DNA of 64,000 nt from the NCBI RefSeq assembly GCF_036226445.1, contig NZ_CP108474.1:1736001-1800000 (forward strand), given 5' to 3'. Positions 7,824-15,612 of the stretch are shown in pieces. This DNA is from Streptomyces sp. NBC_01255 (GTDB lineage: Bacteria > Actinomycetota > Actinomycetes > Streptomycetales > Streptomycetaceae). Under the pieces are notes generated by a model that was not told the origin of the DNA, did not search any database, and saw only the letters and a program-made list of their open reading frames with translations. Each line of letters starts with the position of its first letter. Position 1 is the stretch's first letter. Position numbers and translations under genes: made by a program.

Positions 7824-9104
7824 CTACAGGGCTCTGAGCGCCTCTTCGAGGATCGCGGCACCTTCCTCCGCTTCGGCGACGGAGAGCGAGAGCGGCGGGG
7901 CGATCCGCAGGGCGCTGGTGTTGTGTCCGCCGCCCTTGCCGATGAGCAGGCCGTTCTCCCGGGCCCTCTCCAGGACGGCGGAGGCCGCGTCCGGGTCGGC
8001 GCGGTCGGTGCCCGGCTCGGTGAGTTCGATGCCGATCATGAGGCCTCGGCCCCGGACCTCCCGTACGGCGTCCACGCCCGCGGCGGCGGCCCGTACGCGT
8101 TCGATGAGGAGGCCGCCGACGCGGCGGGCGTTGCCCTGGAGGTCGTGCTCCAGGAGGTAGGCGAGGTTGGCCAGGCCCGCGGCCATGGTGATCGGCGAAC
8201 CACCGAAGGTGGAGATGGAGTTGGCGTCGATGCAGTTCATGATCTCGGCGCGGGCCACGACCCCGCCGACGGACATGCCGTTGCCGATGCCCTTGGCGAA
8301 GGTGAGGATGTCGGGCGGCCCGGCCTGGCCGTGGGCCTGCCAGCCCCAGAAGTGGTCGCCGGTGCGGCCCCAGCCGGTCTGCACCTCGTCGGCGATCCAG
8401 AGGATGCCGTGCCGGTCGAGGACGCGCCGGAAGGCGGCGTACAGGCCGTCGGGCGGGGAGGTGAAGCCGCCGACGCCCTGGACGGGTTCGGCGATGAGGG
8501 CGGCGACGTCCCGGGTGTGGCCGAGGAGGTCTTCGAGGTCGGCGACGCAGGCGTCGACGAACCGCTCGTCGGTGTACTGGGCGTAGGGGCCGCGGTTGCG
8601 GACGCCGCCGTGCACGTACAGCGTCTGGAGCGGCGAGAGGCCGGTCGGCGACCAGCTGCGGTTGCCGGTGATGCCGACGGTGGAGAAGGAGCGGCCGTGG
8701 TAGCTGTTGCGCATCGCCAGGATCTGGTTCGAGCGGCGGTACGCGGTGGCCAGGAGCAGGGCCGTGTCGTTGGCCTCGGTGCCGGAGGTGGTGAAGAAGA
8801 CGCGGGCGTCGGGGATGCCGGAGAGGCCGGCGATCCGCTCGGCGAGCTCCACCATGGGCCGGTTGAGGTAGAGCGTCGAGGAGTGGACGATCCGTCCGGC
8901 CTGCTCGGCGACGGCCTTGGTGACCTCGGGCAGGGCGTGCGCGGTCATCGTGGTGAGGATGCCGCCGAAGAAGTCGAGGTACTTGCGCCCGTCGGCGTCC
9001 CAGACGTGGCGGCCCTCGCCGTGGGTGATCTCGATGGGGTCGCGGTAGTAGAGGGCGACCCAGTCGGGGATGACGGCCTTGTGCCGGTCGTACAGGCTGC
9101 TCAC
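7824..9104 (-). CDS. Class-III PLP aminotransferase (omega-amino acid:pyruvate type)
   Basis: A fold-type I aminotransferase of 426 residues. The PLP lysine is K271 in TFAKGIGNGM, the cofactor-binding Asp is D239 in WIADEVQTGWGRTG, and FTTSGTEANDTAL binds the phosphate. The start chosen is GTG 9104, which overlaps the nitrilase stop as GTGA and gives the usual N-terminus SSLYDRHKAVIPDW. A longer frame exists upstream but lies inside the nitrilase gene. In this operon the likely substrate is beta-alanine or 3-aminoisobutyrate, released by the upstream ureidopropionase. Substrate choice is inferred from context. Confidence 0.92.
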   Translation of the reverse strand: MSSLYDRHKAVIPDWVALYYRDPIEITHGEGRHVWDADGRKYLDFFGGILTTMTAHALPEVTKAVAEQAGRIVHSSTLYLNRPMVELAERIAGLSGIPDARVFFTTSGTEANDTALLLATAYRRSNQILAMRNSYHGRSFSTVGITGNRSWSPTGLSPLQTLYVHGGVRNRGPYAQYTDERFVDACVADLEDLLGHTRDVAALIAEPVQGVGGFTSPPDGLYAAFRRVLDRHGILWIADEVQTGWGRTGDHFWGWQAHGQAGPPDILTFAKGIGNGMSVGGVVARAEIMNCIDANSISTFGGSPITMAAGLANLAYLLEHDLQGNARRVGGLLIERVRAAAAGVDAVREVRGRGLMIGIELTEPGTDRADPDAASAVLERARENGLLIGKGGGHNTSALRIAPPLSLSVAEAEEGAAILEEALRAL

Positions 9105-9943
9105 GGCTGCACCAGCCCGTCGTACGCGTCGGGGCGGCGGTCCCGGTAGAAGGCCCACTGCTGCCGGACTTCTTCGATGAGGCGGAAGTCGAGGTCGCGG
9201 ACGACGAGTTCCTCGCTCTTGTCGGAGGCGACCTCGCCGACGAACTGACCGCGCGGGTCGACGAAGTAGCTGGTGCCGTAGAAGTCGTTGTCGCCGTACT
9301 CCTCCTGGCCGACGCGGTTGATCGCGGCGACGAAGTACTCGTTGGCGACGGCGGCGGCGGGCTGCTCCAGCTGCCAGAGGTAGGAGGAGAGACCGCGCGA
9401 GGTGGCCGACGGGTTGTAGACCAACTGTGCGCCGTTGAGGCCCAGTTGGCGCCAGCCCTCCGGGAAGTGGCGGTCGTAGCAGATGTAGACGCCGACCCTG
9501 CCGACGGCGGTGTCGAAGACCGGCCAGCCGGCGTTGCCCGGGCGGAAGTAGTACTTCTCCCAGAAGCCCTTGACCTGCGGGATGTGGTGCTTGCGGTACT
9601 TGCCGAGGTAGGTGCCGTCGGCGTCGATGACGGCCGCGGTGTTGTAGTAGAAGCCCTCGCCCTCGACCTCGAAGACGGGGACGACGATCACCATCCCGGT
9701 CTCCCGGGCGAGCGCCCGCATCCGGTTGACGGTGGGACCGTCCGGGACGGGCTCGGCCCAGCGGTAGTGCTCGGGCTCCTGGACCTGGCAGAAGTAGGGG
9801 GCGTTGAACACCTCCTGGAACCCGATCACCTTGGCGCCCTGCCGGGCGGCCTCCCGGGCGTGCTCCTCGTGTTTGGCGATCATGGATTCGGTGTCGCCCG
9901 TCCAGGTCGCCTGGACGAGCGCGGCGCGTACGACGTCGGTCAT
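9101..9943 (-). CDS. Nitrilase-superfamily amidohydrolase, beta-ureidopropionase-like
   Basis: A carbon-nitrogen hydrolase of 280 residues that would cleave N-carbamoyl-beta-alanine to beta-alanine, CO2 and ammonia. The Glu-Lys-Cys catalytic triad is visible: E44 in GFQEVFNAPYF, K118 in GKYRKHHIPQ and C155 in VYICYDRHFPEGW. The start is ATG 9943 with GGAG nine bases upstream, preferred over an in-frame ATG 18 bases earlier. It is the first gene of the minus-strand catabolic operon and is coupled to the aminotransferase by a 4-base overlap. An 8-bp inverted repeat lies 34-58 bases upstream. Confidence 0.92.
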   Translation of the reverse strand: MTDVVRAALVQATWTGDTESMIAKHEEHAREAARQGAKVIGFQEVFNAPYFCQVQEPEHYRWAEPVPDGPTVNRMRALARETGMVIVVPVFEVEGEGFYYNTAAVIDADGTYLGKYRKHHIPQVKGFWEKYYFRPGNAGWPVFDTAVGRVGVYICYDRHFPEGWRQLGLNGAQLVYNPSATSRGLSSYLWQLEQPAAAVANEYFVAAINRVGQEEYGDNDFYGTSYFVDPRGQFVGEVASDKSEELVVRDLDFRLIEEVRQQWAFYRDRRPDAYDGLVQP

Positions 9944-9976
9944 GAGCTGCTCCTTCGGCACGGCGTCAGAGAGCCT

Positions 9977-10001
9977 CTACGCCCGTAGACGCGGGGCGTA
10001 G
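9977..10001. promoter_or_regulatory. Inverted repeat, candidate operator of the pyrimidine operon
   Basis: CTACGCCC (9977-9984) and GGGCGTAG (9994-10001) are perfect reverse complements with a 9-base spacer, 34 bases upstream of the nitrilase start. The position suits a repressor or activator site. No regulator gene for the operon lies within the window next to it. Confidence 0.5.
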
Positions 10002-10158
10002 GAGGAGAACGTAAGCCCCGTCACACCCCGGAGCAAGACCACCGTCGCGAAGCAGCGGCGTCGATCATGTTTCATACCCGAGTGGTCCACGTCGGACACG
10101 TACCGACACGTACCCGCAAGTAATGACACGCGCCCGGGACGGCTCCACCGGAGAGGCT

Positions 10159-11517
10159 TCAGGCCCCCGCCAGACCCGCCACGCGCAGGGCGTGGAGCAG
10201 GTCGCGCTCCCGGGCGGCGGAGACCGCCCGGGCCGCGTCCAGGAGCTGGGGGACGAGTCCGCGCGGATCCGCGCCCGCGAGGCGGGCGGCGTCCTCGGGC
10301 GCCCGGACCCGGACGAAGGCGGTGAGCAGCGCGTGCGCCTCGCGGTGGTGGTCCTCGGCGCGCAGCGCGGCGCACGCCCCGGCCAGCTCTTCCACGGGGC
10401 GGGCCACGCCCTGGCGGAGGAGCTGATCGCAGTCGGCCGCCCGGCCCGCGTCGGCGAGGACCCCGGCGACGGCGGCGAGCCGGCCGGGCGGCAGCGAGGC
10501 CGCCTCCCAGAGCAGGGTGGACCAGTCGGCGCCCAGGCCGGCCCGGTGCAGTTCGGCGGCGAGGGCGGGCAGCCGGCCCGGCGGGCCGCTGAGCGCCTCG
10601 CAGAGCAGGGCGTGCGCCTCGCCGCTGCGGCCCTGGGCGCGGAGCCGCTGGAGGGCGTAGACGGCATTGGCCGCGGCGCGGGCGGCCTCCCCGGGGTCCG
10701 CCGCCACCTCGGGGGCCGGGGCCGCACCGCTCACCTCGCCGCCACCACCGCCGCCGAACCTGGCGCCCCGGGGCGCCGCTCCTCCGGTCGGCAGCGTGGG
10801 GACGGCCACCGCCGGCGTCCGCTCCTCGGCACTCTCCTCCAGCCAGGCGTACCGGGCGCCCCCGCGGCGAGGCTTCGAAGGCCGGGCGGCGGGCCGGGCA
10901 GGGGCTGGAGCCTTCGCCGGAGCAGGGGCCTTCGCCCACCCGGCCACCCGGTCCGGTGCGGCCCCTGAGGCCTCTGTGGCCCCTGCGGCCCTTGTGACCC
11001 CTGTGGCCCCTGTGGCCCCTGTGGCCCCTTCGAGGCGGGCCAGCCGGGCCGTCAGTTCGGCGACGCGGGCGGCGGCCCGGGCCTGGTCGTCGCGGATCCA
11101 GGCGAGGTCGTTCTCCAGGGCGGCCGCCTCGGCCGCCCCCGCGGCGGCGCGGAGCCGCTCCCCCAGCTCGCGGGCGCGGGACTCGGCGTACCGCCGCTCC
11201 CGCTCCATGAGCCCCCGGCGTTCGGCGAGCGCGGCGGCCCCGCCGGGGCGCCGGTCGTGGGCGGTGGCCGCCGCCGCGTACAGCGCCCCGGCCCGGGCGG
11301 CGAGCGGCCCGTCGGCAGGCTCGCCGGCGTCCTGGAGCAGCGACTCGACGACGTCCCAGGGCAGGATCTCCGTACCGTCGAAGCAGGCGCGCAGCCCCTC
11401 CGGGTCGCGGTCGGCGAAGACGCCGTACCAGCCGGCGTCCGGCCGGAGGCGGGATGCGAGCTCCGTCAGCCAGTGCGCGAACGCCATGACGTCCACCGGG
11501 AGTTGATACACCGTCAT
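10159..11517 (-). CDS. Conserved Streptomyces protein of unknown function, coiled coil plus helical repeats
   Basis: A 452-residue protein without a recognised catalytic domain. Residues ~1-70 are globular (LPVDVMAFAHWLTELASRL; GWYGVFADRDPEGLRACF). Residues ~95-165 are Ala/Glu/Arg-rich and likely coiled coil. Residues ~165-265 are low complexity (GATGATG repeats, Ala/Pro/Lys). Residues ~280-450 are alpha-helical repeats (GEAHALLCEALSGPPGRL; ADCDQLLRQGVARPVEEL) resembling TPR-like solenoids. No membrane segment is seen, so it is probably cytoplasmic and may act in protein contacts. It stands 215 bases from the pyrimidine operon and is likely a separate transcript. Confidence 0.8.
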   Translation of the reverse strand: MTVYQLPVDVMAFAHWLTELASRLRPDAGWYGVFADRDPEGLRACFDGTEILPWDVVESLLQDAGEPADGPLAARAGALYAAAATAHDRRPGGAAALAERRGLMERERRYAESRARELGERLRAAAGAAEAAALENDLAWIRDDQARAAARVAELTARLARLEGATGATGATGVTRAAGATEASGAAPDRVAGWAKAPAPAKAPAPARPAARPSKPRRGGARYAWLEESAEERTPAVAVPTLPTGGAAPRGARFGGGGGGEVSGAAPAPEVAADPGEAARAAANAVYALQRLRAQGRSGEAHALLCEALSGPPGRLPALAAELHRAGLGADWSTLLWEAASLPPGRLAAVAGVLADAGRAADCDQLLRQGVARPVEELAGACAALRAEDHHREAHALLTAFVRVRAPEDAARLAGADPRGLVPQLLDAARAVSAARERDLLHALRVAGLAGA

Positions 11518-11620
11518 ACGTTCCGCACCTGCCCCGCCGTCGACTGGGACCTGCCGGTCCGCGGGTATTGGACCGCAGTCGTGTTACGGGACGACTACGG
11601 TCCGTTTTCGTGCGGGTGCC

Positions 11621-12016
11621 TCACTCGGCGGATTCACCGAAACGCACGACGATTCCGGTGTGCGGGCGCTTGCCGAGGCGGACGATCATGGCCGGCACGT
11701 CGGTCAGCCAGTACTGCCAGGTGTACTTGCGCGAGAGCAGCCCCCGGATCCGGCGCAGCTCCTCCCCCTCGACCAGCCGGCCCTCGCCGGGGAAGCGCGT
11801 GGCGCCCTCGGCGACGTTGCCGCGCACGTCGCAGACGGCGACCTCGACGCGCGGGTCGTTCCGCAGCCGCTTGACCTTCCAGGAGTCGGTGCGGGTCCAC
11901 GCGTACAGCTCGGCGCCCTCCACCGCGTACCAGACGGGCGTCGCCACCCCCGTGCCGTTCTTGCGGAAGGTGGTCAGGCTCACGTAGCGGCCGCGCCGCA
12001 GTTCCTCGGGAATCAT
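11621..12016 (-). CDS. PPOX-class F420-dependent oxidoreductase
   Basis: A small split-barrel protein of 131 residues, of the pyridoxamine-phosphate-oxidase-like superfamily that uses F420. Diagnostic segments are GRYVSLTTFRKNGTGVATPVW, ELYAWTRTDSWKVKRLRNDP and RVEVAVCDVRGN, with a basic C-terminal IVRLGKRPHTGIVVRF. The length matches the family. The start ATG at 12016 is the only good one. Substrate unknown; members reduce diverse quinone-like or biliverdin-like compounds. Confidence 0.88.
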   Translation of the reverse strand: MIPEELRRGRYVSLTTFRKNGTGVATPVWYAVEGAELYAWTRTDSWKVKRLRNDPRVEVAVCDVRGNVAEGATRFPGEGRLVEGEELRRIRGLLSRKYTWQYWLTDVPAMIVRLGKRPHTGIVVRFGESAE

Positions 12017-12043
12017 GCCCCGGAGCCTAGGGGGTGCGGCGCG

Positions 12044-13261
12044 TCACGCCGGGGTCGGGTTCGAGGCGTGGGTGAGGGTCTCCCAGGCGACGAAGAGGTC
12101 GTCGGTGCCGCTCGGCCGCTGGCTCCGGGCGAGCTTCGCGGTCTGCGGGAGCTTCATGCCCATCCGGCCTTCGAGGTGGTTGAGGGCGACCTCGACGTCG
12201 GGGCCCATGGTCCGTTCGACCTTCCCGCCGCAGAGCCACTTCGGGGCGGTCTCGCCGAGCTGGTAGCGGGCGTGGAACTCCAGGGCGGCACCCAGCCGTT
12301 CGGCTTCCTCGCCGTAGAGGTCGAGGCCCTGGTGCCAGGCGGTCTCGGCGATGTGGGCGGTGGCGGCGAGCGAGTACCCGATGTGCATGAAGTTGCGGCA
12401 GGTCTCCTGCCCGAGCCCGTCGGCGTAGGTGCGCTGCCCGAACCAGTACGTGGCGAGCTCGTCGGCGGTGTCGATGGTGCCGCCGGGCGGGGCCTTGGGC
12501 AGGGCGCCGTCGGTGGAGAGGTAGAAGTAGGCGGGGACGCGGGCACGGTAGCGCCCTACCGCCTCCTCGAAGACCGTGCGGTCCTCCAGGAAGACCGCCA
12601 TGCCGATGGCCGCGTCGGTCATCGCCAGCTCCCAATTGCCGTTGTAGTCGGGCACCTTGGAACTGACGGCGGGGAGGTACGCCTTGCGTAGCATCCACTT
12701 GAACCGCTGGACCGCGGCCCCGCCCCAGGCCGGGTATCCGGCGTGCACGATCTCGGCGGCGCGCGCCCAGGACGAGCCGGACCAGGCGGTCTGCAGGTCG
12801 GCGTCGTCGCGGGTGTGTTCCTTCACCGTCTTCGACCAGGCGTCCATGATCTCGACGGCCTTGTCGGCGTGCGCGGCCTTGCCGGACACCGACCACATGA
12901 GGGCGTGGGTGTAGGCGGCGATGGCGTCCTCGCGTTCGGCGACACAGGCGTCCGTCCCGGCGTTGGACGCGCAGGCGACGATCCTCGCGGGGTGGGGGGT
13001 GTAGTCGAGCGCGGCGTACTCGCTCCTCCCCATGGCCTTGTAGGCGGAGGCCCAGGGCTCCTCCCCCGCGGCGACCCGGCGGCGCACCGTCGCGAGCTGG
13101 GCGCCGCCGACGAGGACGCCGGGGTGCCGGAACTTCTCCGGCGCGACGGACCGGGGCGGGTCGACGGTTCCGCCTGCGGTGTCGTCGGCCCCGCAGGCCG
13201 TACCGAGGAGCAGCAGTGGGGCCAGGACGGCGGCGAGGAAGCGCTTCTGACGAAGGTGCAC
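12044..13261 (-). CDS. Secreted lipoprotein, alginate-lyase-like (alpha/alpha-toroid)
   Basis: A 405-residue exported protein related to alginate lyase family polysaccharide lyases. The GTG start at 13261 gives HLRQKRFLAAVLAPLLLLGTAC, a lipoprotein signal ending in a LLGTAC lipobox, so it should be anchored to the outer face of the membrane. The mature part has the family pattern HPGVLVGGAQLATVRRRV near its start, then DYNGNWELAMTDAAIGMAVF and ELATYWFGQRTYADGLGQE, typical of the helical toroid. Likely cleaves an acidic polysaccharide; the substrate is not predictable. Upstream frame extensions run into the HxlR gene and are not real. Confidence 0.85.
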   Translation of the reverse strand: MHLRQKRFLAAVLAPLLLLGTACGADDTAGGTVDPPRSVAPEKFRHPGVLVGGAQLATVRRRVAAGEEPWASAYKAMGRSEYAALDYTPHPARIVACASNAGTDACVAEREDAIAAYTHALMWSVSGKAAHADKAVEIMDAWSKTVKEHTRDDADLQTAWSGSSWARAAEIVHAGYPAWGGAAVQRFKWMLRKAYLPAVSSKVPDYNGNWELAMTDAAIGMAVFLEDRTVFEEAVGRYRARVPAYFYLSTDGALPKAPPGGTIDTADELATYWFGQRTYADGLGQETCRNFMHIGYSLAATAHIAETAWHQGLDLYGEEAERLGAALEFHARYQLGETAPKWLCGGKVERTMGPDVEVALNHLEGRMGMKLPQTAKLARSQRPSGTDDLFVAWETLTHASNPTPA

Positions 13262-13302
13262 GCGTCCACGGTCGCCCCGGCCGCCGGGACCCGCATCCGG
13301 TG

Positions 13303-13707
13303 CTACGCCACCGGGCTGGCCTGCTCGTACGAGGCGCGGGCCTCGGTGATGGCGGGGGCGTGGGCGCGGGCCCAGTCGCAGGCCGTGTCGAGCGGTCCGA
13401 TGAGCGAGCGCCCGAGGGGCGTGAGGGCGTACTCGACGCGGGGCGGGTTCTCGTCGTGGACGGTCCGGGTGACGAAGCCGTTCCGCTCCATGGAGCGGAG
13501 GGTCTCGGTGAGGACCTTGGGGGTGATCCAGTGCAGGGGCACGCGCAGTTCGGTGAAGCGGCGGGGCGTGCCGTCCTCCAGGCAGCGCAGCACCATGCCG
13601 GTCCACTTGTCGCCGACGCGGAAGGGCTGGGCCGGGCTGCCGGCGCAGTCGGGGTCGTCGAAGCGGGCGGAGTCCAACGGCGCGGCGGGGAAGGGCTGAT
13701 CAGGCAT
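13303..13707 (-). CDS. HxlR-family winged-helix regulator
   Basis: A 134-residue transcription factor. The core DKWTGMVLRCLEDGTPRRFTEL, the recognition region WITPKVLTETLRSMERNGF and the wing TRTVHDENPPRVEYALTPLG are typical of HxlR/MarR-like regulators. A Cys (DCAG) lies just before the domain, as in redox- or aldehyde-responsive members. It is divergent from the NAD(P)-binding protein at 13768, which it probably controls through the 60-base shared intergenic region. Confidence 0.92.
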   Translation of the reverse strand: MPDQPFPAAPLDSARFDDPDCAGSPAQPFRVGDKWTGMVLRCLEDGTPRRFTELRVPLHWITPKVLTETLRSMERNGFVTRTVHDENPPRVEYALTPLGRSLIGPLDTACDWARAHAPAITEARASYEQASPVA

Positions 13708-13717
13708 GGGCCGACGC

Positions 13718-13744
13718 TAACCCAGTACCGTTGAAGTAACCAGG
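13718..13744. promoter_or_regulatory. Direct repeat in the HxlR divergent promoter
   Basis: TAACCCAG (13718-13725) and TAACCAGG (13737-13744) are near-identical with starts 19 bases apart in the 60-base gap between the HxlR regulator and its neighbour. The site is a candidate operator for autoregulation and control of the divergent gene. Confidence 0.45.
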
Positions 13745-13767
13745 GACCTCCGTTCTACCGTCCGGGC

Positions 13768-14457
13768 ATGGACATCGAGAACGACATCAGCAAGAGCAAC
13801 AGCGACAGCAACGGACTGCGCATCGCGGTCTTCGGCGCCGGCGGGCGCGTCGGCCGGGCGGCCGTGGCCGAGGCGGTGACCCGGGGCCACCGGGTGACGG
13901 CCGTGGTCCGCGACCCGGCCGCGCATCGCGACCTGGAGGGCGCGGGAGTCACGCTCGTCCGGGGAGACGCGACGGACGCGGCCTCCGTGGCGGCGGTCGC
14001 GGCCGGCCACGACGCGGCGCTCCACGCGGCGGCCCGCCTGGACCTGCCCTCGGAGGAGTACTTCACCGCGGCGGCAAAGGCGCTCGTCGCGGGCCTCGCG
14101 GAGGCGGGGGTGCGGCGGCTGCTCACCCTCGGGATCGCGACGACGCTGGAGACGGAGCCGGGGGTGCGGCTCATGGACGCGCCCGGGTTCCCGGCGGCGT
14201 GGCGCGCCATCGCCCAGGGCCACGTGGCCGAGTTCGAGCTGCTCACGGCCGAGGCGGGGCCGGAACTCGACTGGCTGATGGTGGTGCCGCCGCTGGACCT
14301 GAACGCGGAGGCGGAGCGGACCGGCGGCTACCGGACGGCCGTGGGCACGGTGGTCGAGGGGCCGGGGCGCGTCGGGCACGCCGATCTGGCGCTCGCGCTC
14401 CTGGACGAGATCGAGCGCCCGCGCCACAGCCGGGTGCAGCTGGCCGTCTCCGTCTGA
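13768..14457 (+). CDS. NAD(P)-binding Rossmann protein (NmrA/SDR-like)
   Basis: A 229-residue atypical short-chain dehydrogenase-like protein. The nucleotide-binding loop is IAVFGAGGRVGRAAV; RDPAAHRDLEGAGVTLVRGDATD is the typical second strand and acidic turn. TLGIATTLETEP and DWLMVVPPLDL follow, as in NAD(P)H-binding (NmrA-like) proteins. The usual YxxxK catalytic pair of true dehydrogenases is not obvious, so it may be a redox sensor or quinone reductase. It is divergent from an HxlR regulator, a pairing common for stress-responsive oxidoreductases. Confidence 0.88.
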   Translation: MDIENDISKSNSDSNGLRIAVFGAGGRVGRAAVAEAVTRGHRVTAVVRDPAAHRDLEGAGVTLVRGDATDAASVAAVAAGHDAALHAAARLDLPSEEYFTAAAKALVAGLAEAGVRRLLTLGIATTLETEPGVRLMDAPGFPAAWRAIAQGHVAEFELLTAEAGPELDWLMVVPPLDLNAEAERTGGYRTAVGTVVEGPGRVGHADLALALLDEIERPRHSRVQLAVSV

Positions 14458-14476
14458 GACTCCGGTCCGGCCCCCG

Positions 14477-14782
<306 letters not shown>

Positions 14783-14788
14783 GCGGCC

Positions 14789-14828
14789 ATTCTAATACCG
14801 GTATAATAATTGCGGTATAGTAATTGGC
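14789..14828. promoter_or_regulatory. Compact divergent promoter with tandem 14-bp operator repeats
   Basis: CGGTATAATAATTG (14799-14812) and CGGTATAGTAATTG (14813-14826) are adjacent direct repeats with one difference. They include good -10 boxes: TATAAT (14802-14807) and TATAGT (14816-14821). TATAGT ends eight bases before the methionine aminopeptidase ATG, and TAGAAT on the minus strand (14794-14789) ends seven bases before the XRE ATG. Both transcripts could thus be leaderless. ATACCGGTAT (14795-14804) is a perfect palindrome. The repeats are the likely XRE operator. Confidence 0.65.
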
Positions 14829-15596
14829 ATGGTGGAGATCAAGACGAACAAGTCCCTGGCGGCGATGCGCGAGTCCGGCCGGGTGGTGGCCAGGGCCCTC
14901 GCGGCCGTACGGGAGAAGGCGGCGCCCGGCGTCGCGCTGACCGAGCTCGACCGGGCCGCCCGGGAGGTTCTGACGGAGGCGGGCGCCGGTTCGCCCTTCC
15001 TCGACTACCACCCGGAGTGGGCGCCGGTGCCGTTCCCCGCGGTCGTGTGCCTCTCCGTGAACGACGCGATCGTGCACGGCATCCCCGACGACACGCGACT
15101 GGCGGACGGCGACCTCGTGTCCGCCGACTGCGGAGCACTCCTTGCCGGCTGGGCGGGCGACTCGGCCGTCAGCTTCACGGTCGGCCGGGCCCGGCCGGAG
15201 GACACGCGGCTGATCGACGCCGCGGAGGAGGCCCTGGAGGCGGGCATCGCGGCGGCCGTCGTCGGCAACCGCATCGGCGACATCGCGCACGCGATCGGCC
15301 AGGTCTGCCGCGGGGCGGGCTACGGCATCCCCGACGGTTTCGGCGGCCACGGCATCGGCCGGACCATGCACGAGGACCCGGGCGTCCCCAACGAGGGACG
15401 CCCGGGCCGGGGCATGAAGCTGCGGCACGGGATGGTGCTCGCGATCGAGCCGATGCTCATCGGCGGCGGCACGGACGACCACTACACGGCGCGGGACGGC
15501 TGGACCATCCGGACGCTCGACCGGTCACGCGCGTCCCACGCCGAGCACACGGTCGCGATCACGGACGACGGCCCGCGCGTGCTCACGGCCCTGTAG
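14829..15596 (+). CDS. map: Type I methionine aminopeptidase
   Basis: Removes the initiator Met from nascent proteins; 255 residues, normal for the type I enzyme. Metal ligands are present: Asp in SADCGALL, Asp in WAGDSAVSF, His in FGGHGIGRTMHEDP, Glu in LAIEPMLIGGG and Glu in ASHAEHTVAI. It lies outside the ribosomal-protein operon and is controlled with an XRE regulator, so it is probably an accessory paralogue rather than the housekeeping copy. The ATG at 14829 lies right after the operator repeats with no room for a ribosome binding site, suggesting a leaderless mRNA. Confidence 0.93.
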   Translation: MVEIKTNKSLAAMRESGRVVARALAAVREKAAPGVALTELDRAAREVLTEAGAGSPFLDYHPEWAPVPFPAVVCLSVNDAIVHGIPDDTRLADGDLVSADCGALLAGWAGDSAVSFTVGRARPEDTRLIDAAEEALEAGIAAAVVGNRIGDIAHAIGQVCRGAGYGIPDGFGGHGIGRTMHEDPGVPNEGRPGRGMKLRHGMVLAIEPMLIGGGTDDHYTARDGWTIRTLDRSRASHAEHTVAITDDGPRVLTAL

Positions 15597-15612
15597 GGCC
15601 CCAAGGCGTCCG

